Below are positions 37,143-44,767 of a stretch of 64,000 bases of DNA, one piece after another (within the stretch, counting starts at the first letter, position 1; each line of letters begins with the position of its first letter). Origin of the DNA: Leptospirales bacterium. Its GTDB lineage: Bacteria; Spirochaetota; Leptospiria; Leptospirales; Leptonemataceae. A program made the position numbers and the translations under genes. A model generated the notes under the pieces. The model had not been told where the DNA came from and did not search any database. It worked only from the letters and a program-made list of their open reading frames with translations. The DNA is taken from assembly GCA_019694655.1 (NCBI GenBank), contig JAIBBN010000004.1, positions 272,348 to 336,347 on the forward strand, given 5' to 3'.

Positions 37143-37484
37143 ATGGGAGAGCCCTGTCAGGTCCATCTGGTCTATGAAGGCGGACAGCCGGTCATGCGCT
37201 TGAAGGGCGAGATTACTTCGGAGGCCGAAGACTTGCTTTTTCAACGCTACTCCGAAATACCTGAGGACAAGCGTATACGGGTCATCATTGACTTTGGCGA
37301 TACGGGTTATATCAATTCATCCGGGATCGCGCTCTTAATTCAGCTGATTACACGGGCAGGCGACGGTCGCGGCAAGATTGAATTTGCCGCCCTCCGGCCC
37401 CAATTTCGCAAGGTCATGGATATCGTAGGTCTGACTGAATTCGTTCAGGTGCACGCTACCTTGCAAGAAGCCCTGAACAGCTAA
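37143..37484 (+). CDS. STAS-domain anti-sigma antagonist-like protein
   Basis: A 113-residue stand-alone STAS domain, the type of protein that binds an anti-sigma or GHKL kinase in partner switching. The switch loop reads DTGYINSSGIALL; the Ser at 59 is where SpoIIAA-type proteins are phosphorylated. The rest (FAALRPQFRKVMDIVGL) follows the family. ATG 37143 is the natural start. The unlinked divergent GHKL ATPases in this window are possible, unproven, partners. Confidence 0.85.
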   Translation: MGEPCQVHLVYEGGQPVMRLKGEITSEAEDLLFQRYSEIPEDKRIRVIIDFGDTGYINSSGIALLIQLITRAGDGRGKIEFAALRPQFRKVMDIVGLTEFVQVHATLQEALNS

Positions 37485-37500
37485 GCGTCGCAGCCGACAT

Positions 37501-37528
37501 GCGGGCTCATGCAAATTTGAAACCCGCC
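37501..37528 (+). other. hairpin upstream of a secreted helical protein
   Basis: GCGGG and CCCGC flank an inner TCA/TGA pair, forming a short hairpin between the STAS gene and the next gene. There is no T-run, so it may be a regulatory or stability element. Confidence 0.25.
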
Positions 37529-37542
37529 CGATGATCTAAGGG

Positions 37543-38427
37543 ATGAGCCCCAGGCCACGCACGCGACTGACGGCCGCTGTCCTGGCGCTGTTGATTGCTT
37601 TTGCCGCCCCCGGCGCTGCCGCCGCGCAAACGGCGCTGACACGCGGCTTGCCCGACCCCTATTATCCACAACGGCCGCAAGGCGAACTGCGCCTGAACTA
37701 CTACTACGATCGCAGCGGGCGCTGGGTCAAGTTTTCAGATTGGATTCCGTTTCGCCAGCGCAAGTACGAGCCGATGCATCTTGAGGACTTCTACGAACTC
37801 TATGGCCTGCCGCACCACTACAACGTCAGCGAAATAAAGGAAAGCATCTACTGGCTGGTGCAAGCCATGACGCACCGCTTTCGACATCCGCGTCAGGCGC
37901 TGTGCCAGATAGAAACCGAGGAGCAGTACCACAAGTACCGCCTGCTGATGTTCATGCAAATCAATATGCTGGTGATGCGCATGTACCTCCGACTGGGTTC
38001 GATGTACGACAAACGTCACCTCTATTTTCATGATCTGGATATGGCCGACGATTTGGAGGTGTCCTTCCTGGCGGCGCGGACTTACTATCGCGAGGCGATA
38101 CCCTACTGGCGCCTGGCCAAACGTTATGCTCAAGAATCGGAGCAATACCGCTTTGACAGCTGCATGGCAAACCTCGAGGACCTGCGCTTCCAGATTGGCA
38201 GCGGACGGCTGAACTTTGACCGTATCATCGAGCGTCACATCTACCAGGTAGAGGCCAAGCTGGGGATCGCCTCTGAATTCCTGGACATTGAGGGGCGGCC
38301 CCGGCCGGTCCGACAGCAGATGCAACGCGACATCGAAGGCATGTACGATGATCGATTTCGACCGGCGCCCCTTGGACCGCCGCAGCTTGAACCTTTGCGC
38401 AATGAACAGCCGCTTTTCGCAGAGTAG
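37543..38427 (+). CDS. secreted helical protein, possibly FcpA-like
   Basis: A 294-residue exported protein. The signal is LALLIAFAAPGAAAA with cleavage before Q. The mature part begins with a Pro/Tyr-rich stretch (YYPQRPQGELRLNYYYDRSG). It then continues as long helices rich in Arg, Tyr and Met (KYRLLMFMQINMLVMRMYLR, FHDLDMADDLEVSF). This composition and layout recall flagellar coiling/sheath proteins (FcpA, FcpB) of Leptospira, but my recall of those sequences is not exact, so this is a lead only. It overlaps the next, also secreted helical, gene by 26 bases. Confidence 0.65.
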   Translation: MSPRPRTRLTAAVLALLIAFAAPGAAAAQTALTRGLPDPYYPQRPQGELRLNYYYDRSGRWVKFSDWIPFRQRKYEPMHLEDFYELYGLPHHYNVSEIKESIYWLVQAMTHRFRHPRQALCQIETEEQYHKYRLLMFMQINMLVMRMYLRLGSMYDKRHLYFHDLDMADDLEVSFLAARTYYREAIPYWRLAKRYAQESEQYRFDSCMANLEDLRFQIGSGRLNFDRIIERHIYQVEAKLGIASEFLDIEGRPRPVRQQMQRDIEGMYDDRFRPAPLGPPQLEPLRNEQPLFAE

Positions 38428-39298
38428 CGGCGGCCTCCGACGCCGCGTTCTCATATCGGGGCTGACGTTGGCGCTCGCGTTTGTATCTTCAGTGGCGGCA
38501 GCCCCTGTCGTACAACTGCAGCAGGATCTGCTATCCAACTATTTGCTCTGGTTCGCTCAGCTGCAAAGCAACACTGGCGAAGGTCAGCAGCGCATTGAGG
38601 AAGCCGAGCGCAGCTGGGCAATGATTGATCGCGTCCCACCCGTCGTTCCCGAGGGTCAGGGAATTCCAGGCGGCGACCTGCGCTGGAACGAGGCGCTCTA
38701 CCGCCGCGCCGTCAGCGAATTCGAACGCGCTCTGCAATCGATCGAGGACTTTCGCCAGCAGCTGCAGCAAATTGATACAGCGCGCCAGACTTTGCGCGAC
38801 CCAACCTGGTGGAAAGCGCTTGATGAAATGGCCCGTCTCGATCGTCGACAGACAGCGACCACTCTGGAATTTCACCGGCAACAGACCTACTGGTGGTCGC
38901 GAACCCTGGCTACGCTTGGTCGCATGGATCGGCCGGCGCTGCACTCGCAATCGCGCGTTGTCGACTTGCGAAAACGAGCGCTGCGACTTTATGCCGTAAA
39001 TGAAATTGCCCTCGGTTACTACGCACCGGCCTTGCGGTTGCTTGAGGAATATGCCGAATTTCCCGAGGTCGAAACGGAATGGCCCTTGCACTACTATCTG
39101 AGTCGCTGCTATGGCGGAGAGCTGCGTCGCGCCCGTCAGGATCGCGGAATAGGCGAAGCGGAATTGCGCGAGCTGCGACGTCGCCGCAATCTCCACTTTT
39201 TGCGCGCCGTTGAGTTGAAATTTGGCCGACCTTCCCCCGAATGGGATGAGACAATGCGCCGAACCATACTCGACGAACTTGGTACGCCGCGCCGCTGA
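38402..39298 (+). CDS. secreted helical protein, partner of the preceding one
   Basis: A 298-residue exported protein. The signal is SGLTLALAFVSSVAAA. The mature part is helical and charged (EALYRRAVSEFERALQSIED, ALRLYAVNEIALGYYAPALR), with a TPR-like flavour but no clear TPR consensus. ATG 38402 overlaps the upstream gene, so the pair is co-translated and may form a periplasmic complex. No family recognised. Confidence 0.65.
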   Translation: MNSRFSQSSGGLRRRVLISGLTLALAFVSSVAAAPVVQLQQDLLSNYLLWFAQLQSNTGEGQQRIEEAERSWAMIDRVPPVVPEGQGIPGGDLRWNEALYRRAVSEFERALQSIEDFRQQLQQIDTARQTLRDPTWWKALDEMARLDRRQTATTLEFHRQQTYWWSRTLATLGRMDRPALHSQSRVVDLRKRALRLYAVNEIALGYYAPALRLLEEYAEFPEVETEWPLHYYLSRCYGGELRRARQDRGIGEAELRELRRRRNLHFLRAVELKFGRPSPEWDETMRRTILDELGTPRR

Positions 39299-39305
39299 CG
39301 CGGCG
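39290..39305. terminator. possible convergent hairpin at the lgt boundary
   Basis: A perfect CGCCGC / GCGGCG stem with the stop codon in its 4-base loop lies between the convergent gene pair. No T-run follows on the plus side, so a terminator role is tentative. Confidence 0.3.
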
Positions 39306-39321
39306 GGCATGTTTCAAAAAT

Positions 39322-40356
39322 TCAGGCGGCGGTCGGCGTTTCCCGGCGATAAAGTTTTCGCCAGAAAATCCAGATCAATCCCACAGCAATCAGCAAGACG
39401 CCAACAATCTGGGCCTGCGTGAATCCCCACCAGTGGTAGTTTTCAAAGTAGGATGCCGGCGGCATGGCTGTGGTCCCGCCTCCCAGAACAGAAACCAGGG
39501 CGCCAGAGCGGTCTACATATTGCGGCGCTTCGAATAGCGGAATCACCGCGTCGGTCAGTCGTAGAAATTCCACCAGAAAACGCGCCAGACCATTGTAGAT
39601 AAAGAAGAGAGCGACCAGCATGCCTGGCTTATAATTTTGTTTTCTGGCCCAGAGTTGCAGAAAGGCAAACAGCGCCAGCGAGGCAAGGGCTTCCATTACC
39701 GGCGTATTCCAGACGCGAACGCCATCGGTGCAAAGATAGGGCAGCCACCAGGCGGAGGGGTCTGGCGTACAGTTGCCGCCGGAGGGGCCGTAGACCCAGG
39801 TCAAGAAGGGCACATTGATGCCGGAGGCGAAGCCAAAGCAACCATCGCCGCTGACAAAGCAACCCAGCCGACCGATGGCGTAAGCAAGCGCAAAGGAGGG
39901 CATATAGGAATCGCCGTACTTCCAGATATCGTATTTGTTGTAGCGCAGATAAGCATAAAGCATGCTGAAGGCTACAATGAAGCCGCCATAGAACACCAGG
40001 CCCTCGCGGCTGAAAAGCGTTGGCCACAGACCGACCAGTTGTCCGCGAGGTCCGGCGGCGCCCGGATTAGCCATTCCATTCTTGGTGAAGAAAACATTGG
40101 CAAAGGTATCCCAGAAGCCGGTGTCCACATACCAGATGCGGTGCCACTGTTCCACGGCAAAGAACAGCTTGGAACCAACAATGGCGCCCACAACGGCAAT
40201 CAGTAACGAATAGTCGGCGACCTCCGGATTGAGCCCGCGCCGCTTCAGCTCCCGCGGGGCTAGAAAGGAGGCGGAGAGAAAGGCAAGCATCAGCAGCAAG
40301 CTGAACGTTGACACCGGGCCGATCAGCGGAATATCAAAGGGAAGACTTCGTATCAT
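39322..40356 (-). CDS. lgt: prolipoprotein diacylglyceryl transferase
   Basis: Transfers diacylglycerol to the lipobox Cys of prolipoproteins at the inner membrane. The 344-residue protein has about seven membrane helices. The family stretch AYAIGRLGCFVSGDGCFG replaces the usual GRIGNFINGE form, and KYGDSYMPSFALAYAIG precedes it. AGGAGA directly upstream of ATG 40356 is strong. The many lipoproteins in this window fit the need for Lgt. It is the last gene of the aroE-folC-pepP-lgt operon, 60 bp after pepP. Confidence 0.93.
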   Translation of the reverse strand: MIRSLPFDIPLIGPVSTFSLLLMLAFLSASFLAPRELKRRGLNPEVADYSLLIAVVGAIVGSKLFFAVEQWHRIWYVDTGFWDTFANVFFTKNGMANPGAAGPRGQLVGLWPTLFSREGLVFYGGFIVAFSMLYAYLRYNKYDIWKYGDSYMPSFALAYAIGRLGCFVSGDGCFGFASGINVPFLTWVYGPSGGNCTPDPSAWWLPYLCTDGVRVWNTPVMEALASLALFAFLQLWARKQNYKPGMLVALFFIYNGLARFLVEFLRLTDAVIPLFEAPQYVDRSGALVSVLGGGTTAMPPASYFENYHWWGFTQAQIVGVLLIAVGLIWIFWRKLYRRETPTAA

Positions 40357-40416
40357 GGTTCTCCTGCAAGTCCAGAGGGCGCGTTTTATTTTGAGCCAAA
40401 GCGTCGCCGCAGACAC

Positions 40417-41733
40417 TCATCGCAATGCGGCCGTGGCCGTCAGGCGTATTCTTTCAATTTCGGCGACATCCTTGGGTATGGCTGCGGTCAGTACCAGCGG
40501 TTTTCCGACGCCGACCAGTACGTCATCTTCGATGCGCACGCCAATTCCGCGCAGGGATGGCGGCGAGGCCGGCTCATCTGGCGAAAAATAGAGGCCGGGT
40601 TCCACTGTGCAAACCATGCCAGCAGCCAGGGGGCGCGGCTTGCCGCGCAGATGGTAAAGACCGGCGTCATGGACATCGCTGCCCAACCAGTGTCCGGTGC
40701 GATGCATGTAAAAGCTGCGGTAGCTTTTCTTTTCCAGAGCCTCATCCAGCGAACCCTGCAGTGCGCCCATGTCCAGCAAACCCCGGCACAAGATTCGCAC
40801 TGCACAGTCGTGAACGCTATCAATCGTTGCACCTACCTGCGTGGCGACAATTGCCGCTTCTTGCGCCGCCAGCGTCAATTCGTAGACGTCGCGTTGCTCA
40901 GGCGTGAAGCGCTCGCTGCTGGGCCAGGTGCGCGTCACATCGGCAGTAAGGAAATTGCGTTCAGCGCCGGCGTCGACCAAAACCAGCTCGTTGTTCTGCA
41001 ATTGACGATCGTTGCGGATGTGGTGCAGGATACAGGCATTGGGGCCGGAGGCAACAATAGACGGATATCCTTCCTCGGCCTGCTGACGCCGAAACTCATA
41101 AAGCAGGATCGCTTCCAATTCGTATTCATACATGCCCGGCCGCGCCCTTTGCATCAGCGCCAGGTGACCGGCGGCGGTAATTGCTGCGGCCTCCTGTAAG
41201 AGTTGCACCTCTGCAGCCTCTTTGACCAGACGCATCTCGTGCAAAATGAGATCCGGCGTTGCAATCGTGCCTGGACCGCTATCGCCGCCGCGAGCTCGCT
41301 GCAACAGTGCGCGCGCTGCTGCAAATACTCGTCCGTCGCGCTTTTCATCAAGGCCAAAGGCATAGATCAACTGGCTTCGGTTCTTGAGCAGCTCGGGAAA
41401 TTCTTTCCAGAATTCGTTGATATCGCGCGTCTCGCCCAGTCCCAGCTGGCTTTGCGCTTCTTCCAGGCCCATACGCCGCCCTTCCCAGATCTCACGATTG
41501 CGTTCGCGCGGACGCAGATAGAAGCGTTGCAGTCCTGGACCGAGCGCCAGCGCCGCTTCTTCCTCGGCGAAGCCGCTCAGATAATAGAAGTCGGAATCTT
41601 GACGATAGCGATAGTGAACATCGCTGTTACGCGTCTGCTGCGGCGCAGAAAAGAAGACGGCAACGCTGTCCTCGGGCATCGACTCAACAAAGCGCATTCG
41701 GCGCGACGCAAAACACTGCGCATCAGGTTTCAT
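40417..41733 (-). CDS. pepP: Xaa-Pro aminopeptidase
   Basis: A 438-residue M24B metallopeptidase that removes the residue before proline. The metal ligands follow the family: Asp and Asp in VDAGAERNFLTADVTRTW, His in HRTGHWLGSDVHD, Glu in VEPGLYF, and Glu in VRIEDDVLV. The N-terminal creatinase-like domain starts FASRRMRFVESMPEDSV. The start overlaps the folC stop by ATGA. Confidence 0.95.
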   Translation of the reverse strand: MKPDAQCFASRRMRFVESMPEDSVAVFFSAPQQTRNSDVHYRYRQDSDFYYLSGFAEEEAALALGPGLQRFYLRPRERNREIWEGRRMGLEEAQSQLGLGETRDINEFWKEFPELLKNRSQLIYAFGLDEKRDGRVFAAARALLQRARGGDSGPGTIATPDLILHEMRLVKEAAEVQLLQEAAAITAAGHLALMQRARPGMYEYELEAILLYEFRRQQAEEGYPSIVASGPNACILHHIRNDRQLQNNELVLVDAGAERNFLTADVTRTWPSSERFTPEQRDVYELTLAAQEAAIVATQVGATIDSVHDCAVRILCRGLLDMGALQGSLDEALEKKSYRSFYMHRTGHWLGSDVHDAGLYHLRGKPRPLAAGMVCTVEPGLYFSPDEPASPPSLRGIGVRIEDDVLVGVGKPLVLTAAIPKDVAEIERIRLTATAALR

Positions 41734-42953
41734 GTTTCAAGTTCCTTGCCTGCGATTTCGGCAAATGTTTGGCGGCATTTCAAATAATAATCATAAAGTC
41801 GATGAGAGCCCAGAAATGCAAGCGAGTCAAAGGGGCGCTGCCGGTAGCTGGCGCGCAAGCTGGCTGTCAGCGATTCCGCATCTACGCCGCGGAGAGCGGC
41901 GGGGGCCAGCGCCAGCCCCCGGCCCTGCAATACCAGCAGCCGGCGGAAGCCAGCCTGTTCCAGCGGCGTCTGCAGCGCATCAATGCTGCGGTCGGCGAGG
42001 GCCATCAATACAACCAGCGTATCATCGCCAGGTTTCATTCCCATCGCAATCAAATCGGGCAGGCAACGTTCCAGCGCCGGCCGGTTATGAGCGACATCAA
42101 AAAAGAACCTACAGCTTCTAGCGCCTGCTGATTCGCTGTGCAGCTCCAGGCGGCCAGGCAACTCCGGTCGCAGCAATCTGGTTGACCAGGACAATTCGCC
42201 AAGCAGCCACCGGACAAAACGCTCATTCTCTGCAATATAGCTTGCGCCAGAATTCGCCGGATTCTCTGGCCAGAGCAGGCAGCGCGCCTGCGGCGCGGCC
42301 TGGCGCGCAAGCGCCAGCAATTGCTCGTCGGCAATTCCTGGCGACGACATCAGCGCTATGGTCATAGTGTCCGGGCCGGCGATGGCCAGCTTCTCGCGCG
42401 CGATTTGGACGAGGCTGTCGCCCAGAATGGCCCCGTGTTCCAGGACAACGCGCGTCAATACCACGGTCTGCGCCGCCGCAATGCGTGTCGCGTCCAGCCG
42501 TCCGCCCAAGCCTGCTTCAAATACGCAAAGTTCGCAGGGAGCGCTGGAAAACAAATGTACTGCAAGCAAAGTCAGCGCTTCAAAGTAGCTGCACTGCTCA
42601 AAGTCCTCAAATTGCGCCTTCAGAATTTCAAGCGAACGCCACGCGCTGTCGGCGGCTACGGGCTGGAGATTCAAGCGAATCCGTTCTAGCGGATGACTCA
42701 AATGCGGCGAGGTATAAAGCCCAATGGCGCCGGCGACATTGGCGAGGCCGGCCAGCAAAAAGGAGGTCGAACCCTTGCCGTTGGAGCCGACCACTGCGAT
42801 GCGTTCGCCTTGCAGGCGAAGCGTGCTGCTGCCGGCCATTTCCTGCAGGCGGCGCATCCTGCTTTGCCATTGTTGCGGACTGAAGCGGCGGCTTTGTTCG
42901 GGATTCTCCAATCGGCGTAGAAAATCCAGCAGAGCCGACTCTGCTGCGTTCAC
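41730..42953 (-). CDS. folC: folylpolyglutamate synthase / dihydrofolate synthase
   Basis: Adds glutamate to folates, and dihydropteroate to glutamate in the bifunctional form. The 407-residue protein has the Mur-ligase P-loop GSNGKGSTS, the TSPHLSHPLERI stretch, and the VFEAGLGGRLDATR motif with the conserved Lys downstream. It overlaps aroE and pepP by four bases on either side, showing a single translational unit. Confidence 0.94.
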   Translation of the reverse strand: MNAAESALLDFLRRLENPEQSRRFSPQQWQSRMRRLQEMAGSSTLRLQGERIAVVGSNGKGSTSFLLAGLANVAGAIGLYTSPHLSHPLERIRLNLQPVAADSAWRSLEILKAQFEDFEQCSYFEALTLLAVHLFSSAPCELCVFEAGLGGRLDATRIAAAQTVVLTRVVLEHGAILGDSLVQIAREKLAIAGPDTMTIALMSSPGIADEQLLALARQAAPQARCLLWPENPANSGASYIAENERFVRWLLGELSWSTRLLRPELPGRLELHSESAGARSCRFFFDVAHNRPALERCLPDLIAMGMKPGDDTLVVLMALADRSIDALQTPLEQAGFRRLLVLQGRGLALAPAALRGVDAESLTASLRASYRQRPFDSLAFLGSHRLYDYYLKCRQTFAEIAGKELET

Positions 42954-43807
42954 AGTTTCCGGCGCAGCGCGCTGAGCAACTCGCGCTCCATCAAATTCTC
43001 CGGCGCCGCTTCCCCCGTAAATAGTTCAAACTGCAAGGCCGCCTGGTAGAGCAACATATAGTATCCGTAAACTACTGTACAGCGACGCTCCGCTGCCTGG
43101 GCAATCAAGGGCGTACGCATCGGAGTATAGACGATATCAAATACCGTATGAGCTGGCGCCAGCAGCGCGGAGGGCAAGGGCATACCTTGATCCTTGCCCT
43201 CCATGCCAAGCGGAGTGGTATTGATTACTACATCAAAATCTTCCGCCCTGAGTTCCGGCGCTTCAACATATTCAACAACGGTCCGTTTTGTTCCCGCTTG
43301 CACGCGCTGGGCAAAAGCGCGGCCTTTGCGGCGATTTCTGCCGCTGATCAGAATAGCGCCAGGCGACGAGACCTGAGCCAGGGCAAAAGCAATGGCCGCC
43401 GCCGCGCCGCCGTAGCCCAGCAACAGATGGCGCTTTCCGCGCAACTCTGGGATGGCCGTCTGCAAAGCCCGGATAGCGCCAGGGCCATCGGTATTGTAGG
43501 CGTGGTATTCATCCTCGCGCAAAATCCAGGTGTTAGCGGCTTCGCAAGCCTGACTGAGATCATCGGCGGCGTCGCAAAAACGAAAGGCCCAACTCTTGTG
43601 AGGAATGGTAATGGAGAGTCCAGATACATTCAGTTTCAATAAGGCGCGCTTCAAAGAGGCATCGGCCTCGGCAACATTGAATGCGGCGTAAAGAGCGTTG
43701 ATCGACTTACTTTCAAAGGCAGTGTTGTGCAGCAGCGGAGATAGGGAGTGAGCGACCGGATGGCCGAGTATGCCAAAGAGCCTGGCGCTTCCGTCGATTC
43801 TGGCCAT
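42950..43807 (-). CDS. aroE: shikimate dehydrogenase
   Basis: Reduces 3-dehydroshikimate to shikimate with NADPH in aromatic amino acid synthesis. The 285-residue protein has the substrate motif FGILGHPVAHSLSPLLHN, the catalytic Lys in SGLSITIPHK, and the NADP loop LLGYGGAAAAI. INTTPLGME closes the core. The first gene of its operon, divergent from a small membrane protein with 115 bp between the starts. Confidence 0.96.
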   Translation of the reverse strand: MARIDGSARLFGILGHPVAHSLSPLLHNTAFESKSINALYAAFNVAEADASLKRALLKLNVSGLSITIPHKSWAFRFCDAADDLSQACEAANTWILREDEYHAYNTDGPGAIRALQTAIPELRGKRHLLLGYGGAAAAIAFALAQVSSPGAILISGRNRRKGRAFAQRVQAGTKRTVVEYVEAPELRAEDFDVVINTTPLGMEGKDQGMPLPSALLAPAHTVFDIVYTPMRTPLIAQAAERRCTVVYGYYMLLYQAALQFELFTGEAAPENLMERELLSALRRKL

Positions 43808-43922
43808 GATGCTGCACGGAAAATCCCAAAGGGGGGCAGGGACGGCAATCCCTTTCGTTTATCTACTTGTCCGAATCGACCGATTCCTGAAATTGGACGC
43901 AGATCAGCGCGGCCGGATTGCA
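43808..43922. promoter_or_regulatory. divergent promoter region (aroE / membrane protein)
   Basis: A 115-bp region between two divergent starts. Two in-frame ATGs for the plus gene cross it, so the boundary is inferred. No confident promoter boxes are visible. Confidence 0.25.
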
Positions 43923-44252
43923 ATGCTTAAGAAGATCCTTGAGATAGTTGTAGATGTAGCGGTCTTTGCCGCCGTCAGCGGCGCAGCTGCCTGGTACTAC
44001 TACATTTACCGTCGTCGAGACTTGATAGGCGGTTTCTGGGCTGCGGCGGCGGTAGCCTTCATTGGCGGCGTTGTGATCAGCGTGCTGGCAGGCATCAACA
44101 GCTGGTTCATCCACCTGGTTGATTGGTTGATGCTGCCCAAGTTCGAAGAGATTTTTCTTTTTCGCGTAAACCTGATTACGGCCGCTGCCGGCGCTTTCCT
44201 GTTTGTCTACGTGCTCAACCGCATCAACCACGATCGCGAACGGCGCCGCTAG
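43923..44252 (+). CDS. small three-helix membrane protein
   Basis: A 109-residue protein with about three membrane helices (residues 8-28, 38-60 and 80-100), ending NRINHDRERRR. ATG 43923 gives the hydrophobic N-terminus MLKKILEIVVDVAVF; the upstream frame from 43770 is antisense to aroE. Function unknown. It converges on DUF1820 with an 11-bp gap. Confidence 0.68.
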   Translation: MLKKILEIVVDVAVFAAVSGAAAWYYYIYRRRDLIGGFWAAAAVAFIGGVVISVLAGINSWFIHLVDWLMLPKFEEIFLFRVNLITAAAGAFLFVYVLNRINHDRERRR

Positions 44253-44263
44253 CGCGGCGCACT

Positions 44264-44623
44264 TCAGTTTTCTGCGCCTGGACCTGGCGTGTAGATGGGC
44301 GTCAGTCGACTTTCGCCCGACGCTTTCTCTGAAGCAGGCAGCGGGACGATCCGACTTCGCGCCAGCGCGTCACGTTCCACTTCATCGATTCGGATGACGG
44401 CATGCAACGGCACAAAGATCCGCCGCGTATTTTCGAATTCTTTGCGTAAATGGTCCTCATTTGGATCGACCAGCAGCTGGGACTTCTCGCCAAAGACCAG
44501 CTCCTCTATTTCAATGAAGCCGAAGATGCCGCCCTGGCCAACGCTGCGGGCATAAAGCTCATAGACTCGACCCTGGTTCTGGAATAGAACACGGTAAAGT
44601 CGACGCTCCGAGCTCCTGGCCAT
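44264..44623 (-). CDS. DUF1820 family protein
   Basis: A 119-residue protein of the DUF1820 family. The family stretches YRVLFQNQGRVYELYARSV, FGFIEIEELVFGEKS and FVPLHAVIRIDEVER are all present. These small proteins are widespread and uncharacterised. It is divergent from fliD with a 144-bp gap that carries inverted repeats. Confidence 0.88.
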   Translation of the reverse strand: MARSSERRLYRVLFQNQGRVYELYARSVGQGGIFGFIEIEELVFGEKSQLLVDPNEDHLRKEFENTRRIFVPLHAVIRIDEVERDALARSRIVPLPASEKASGESRLTPIYTPGPGAEN

Positions 44624-44665
44624 CGGGGCAGGCCGCCGGGCATCGGTCTGGAAGTCAACTGCAGC

Positions 44666-44700
44666 GGTCCGGCGATGCGGAAGCTTCCATTAGCCGGACC
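44666..44700. promoter_or_regulatory. nested palindrome upstream of fliD
   Basis: GGTCCGGC (44666-44673) and GCCGGACC (44693-44700) are perfect inverted repeats. Between them lies GGAAGCTTCC (44679-44688), itself a perfect palindrome. It sits in the divergent gap between DUF1820 and fliD, about 70 bp before the fliD start. It may be an operator for a dimeric regulator or an RNA hairpin in the fliD leader. Confidence 0.45.
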
Positions 44701-44767
44701 CGGCGATCGGGGCTCAACCTTTGGCGGGGAATCCCGATGTACTGGATCAGAAGAGGTAACTACGCCC

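Noticed and set aside
41203-42131. Plus-strand ORFs of 120-194 codons antisense to pepP and folC
   Set aside because: Both minus-strand genes carry full catalytic motifs; the antisense frames carry none.
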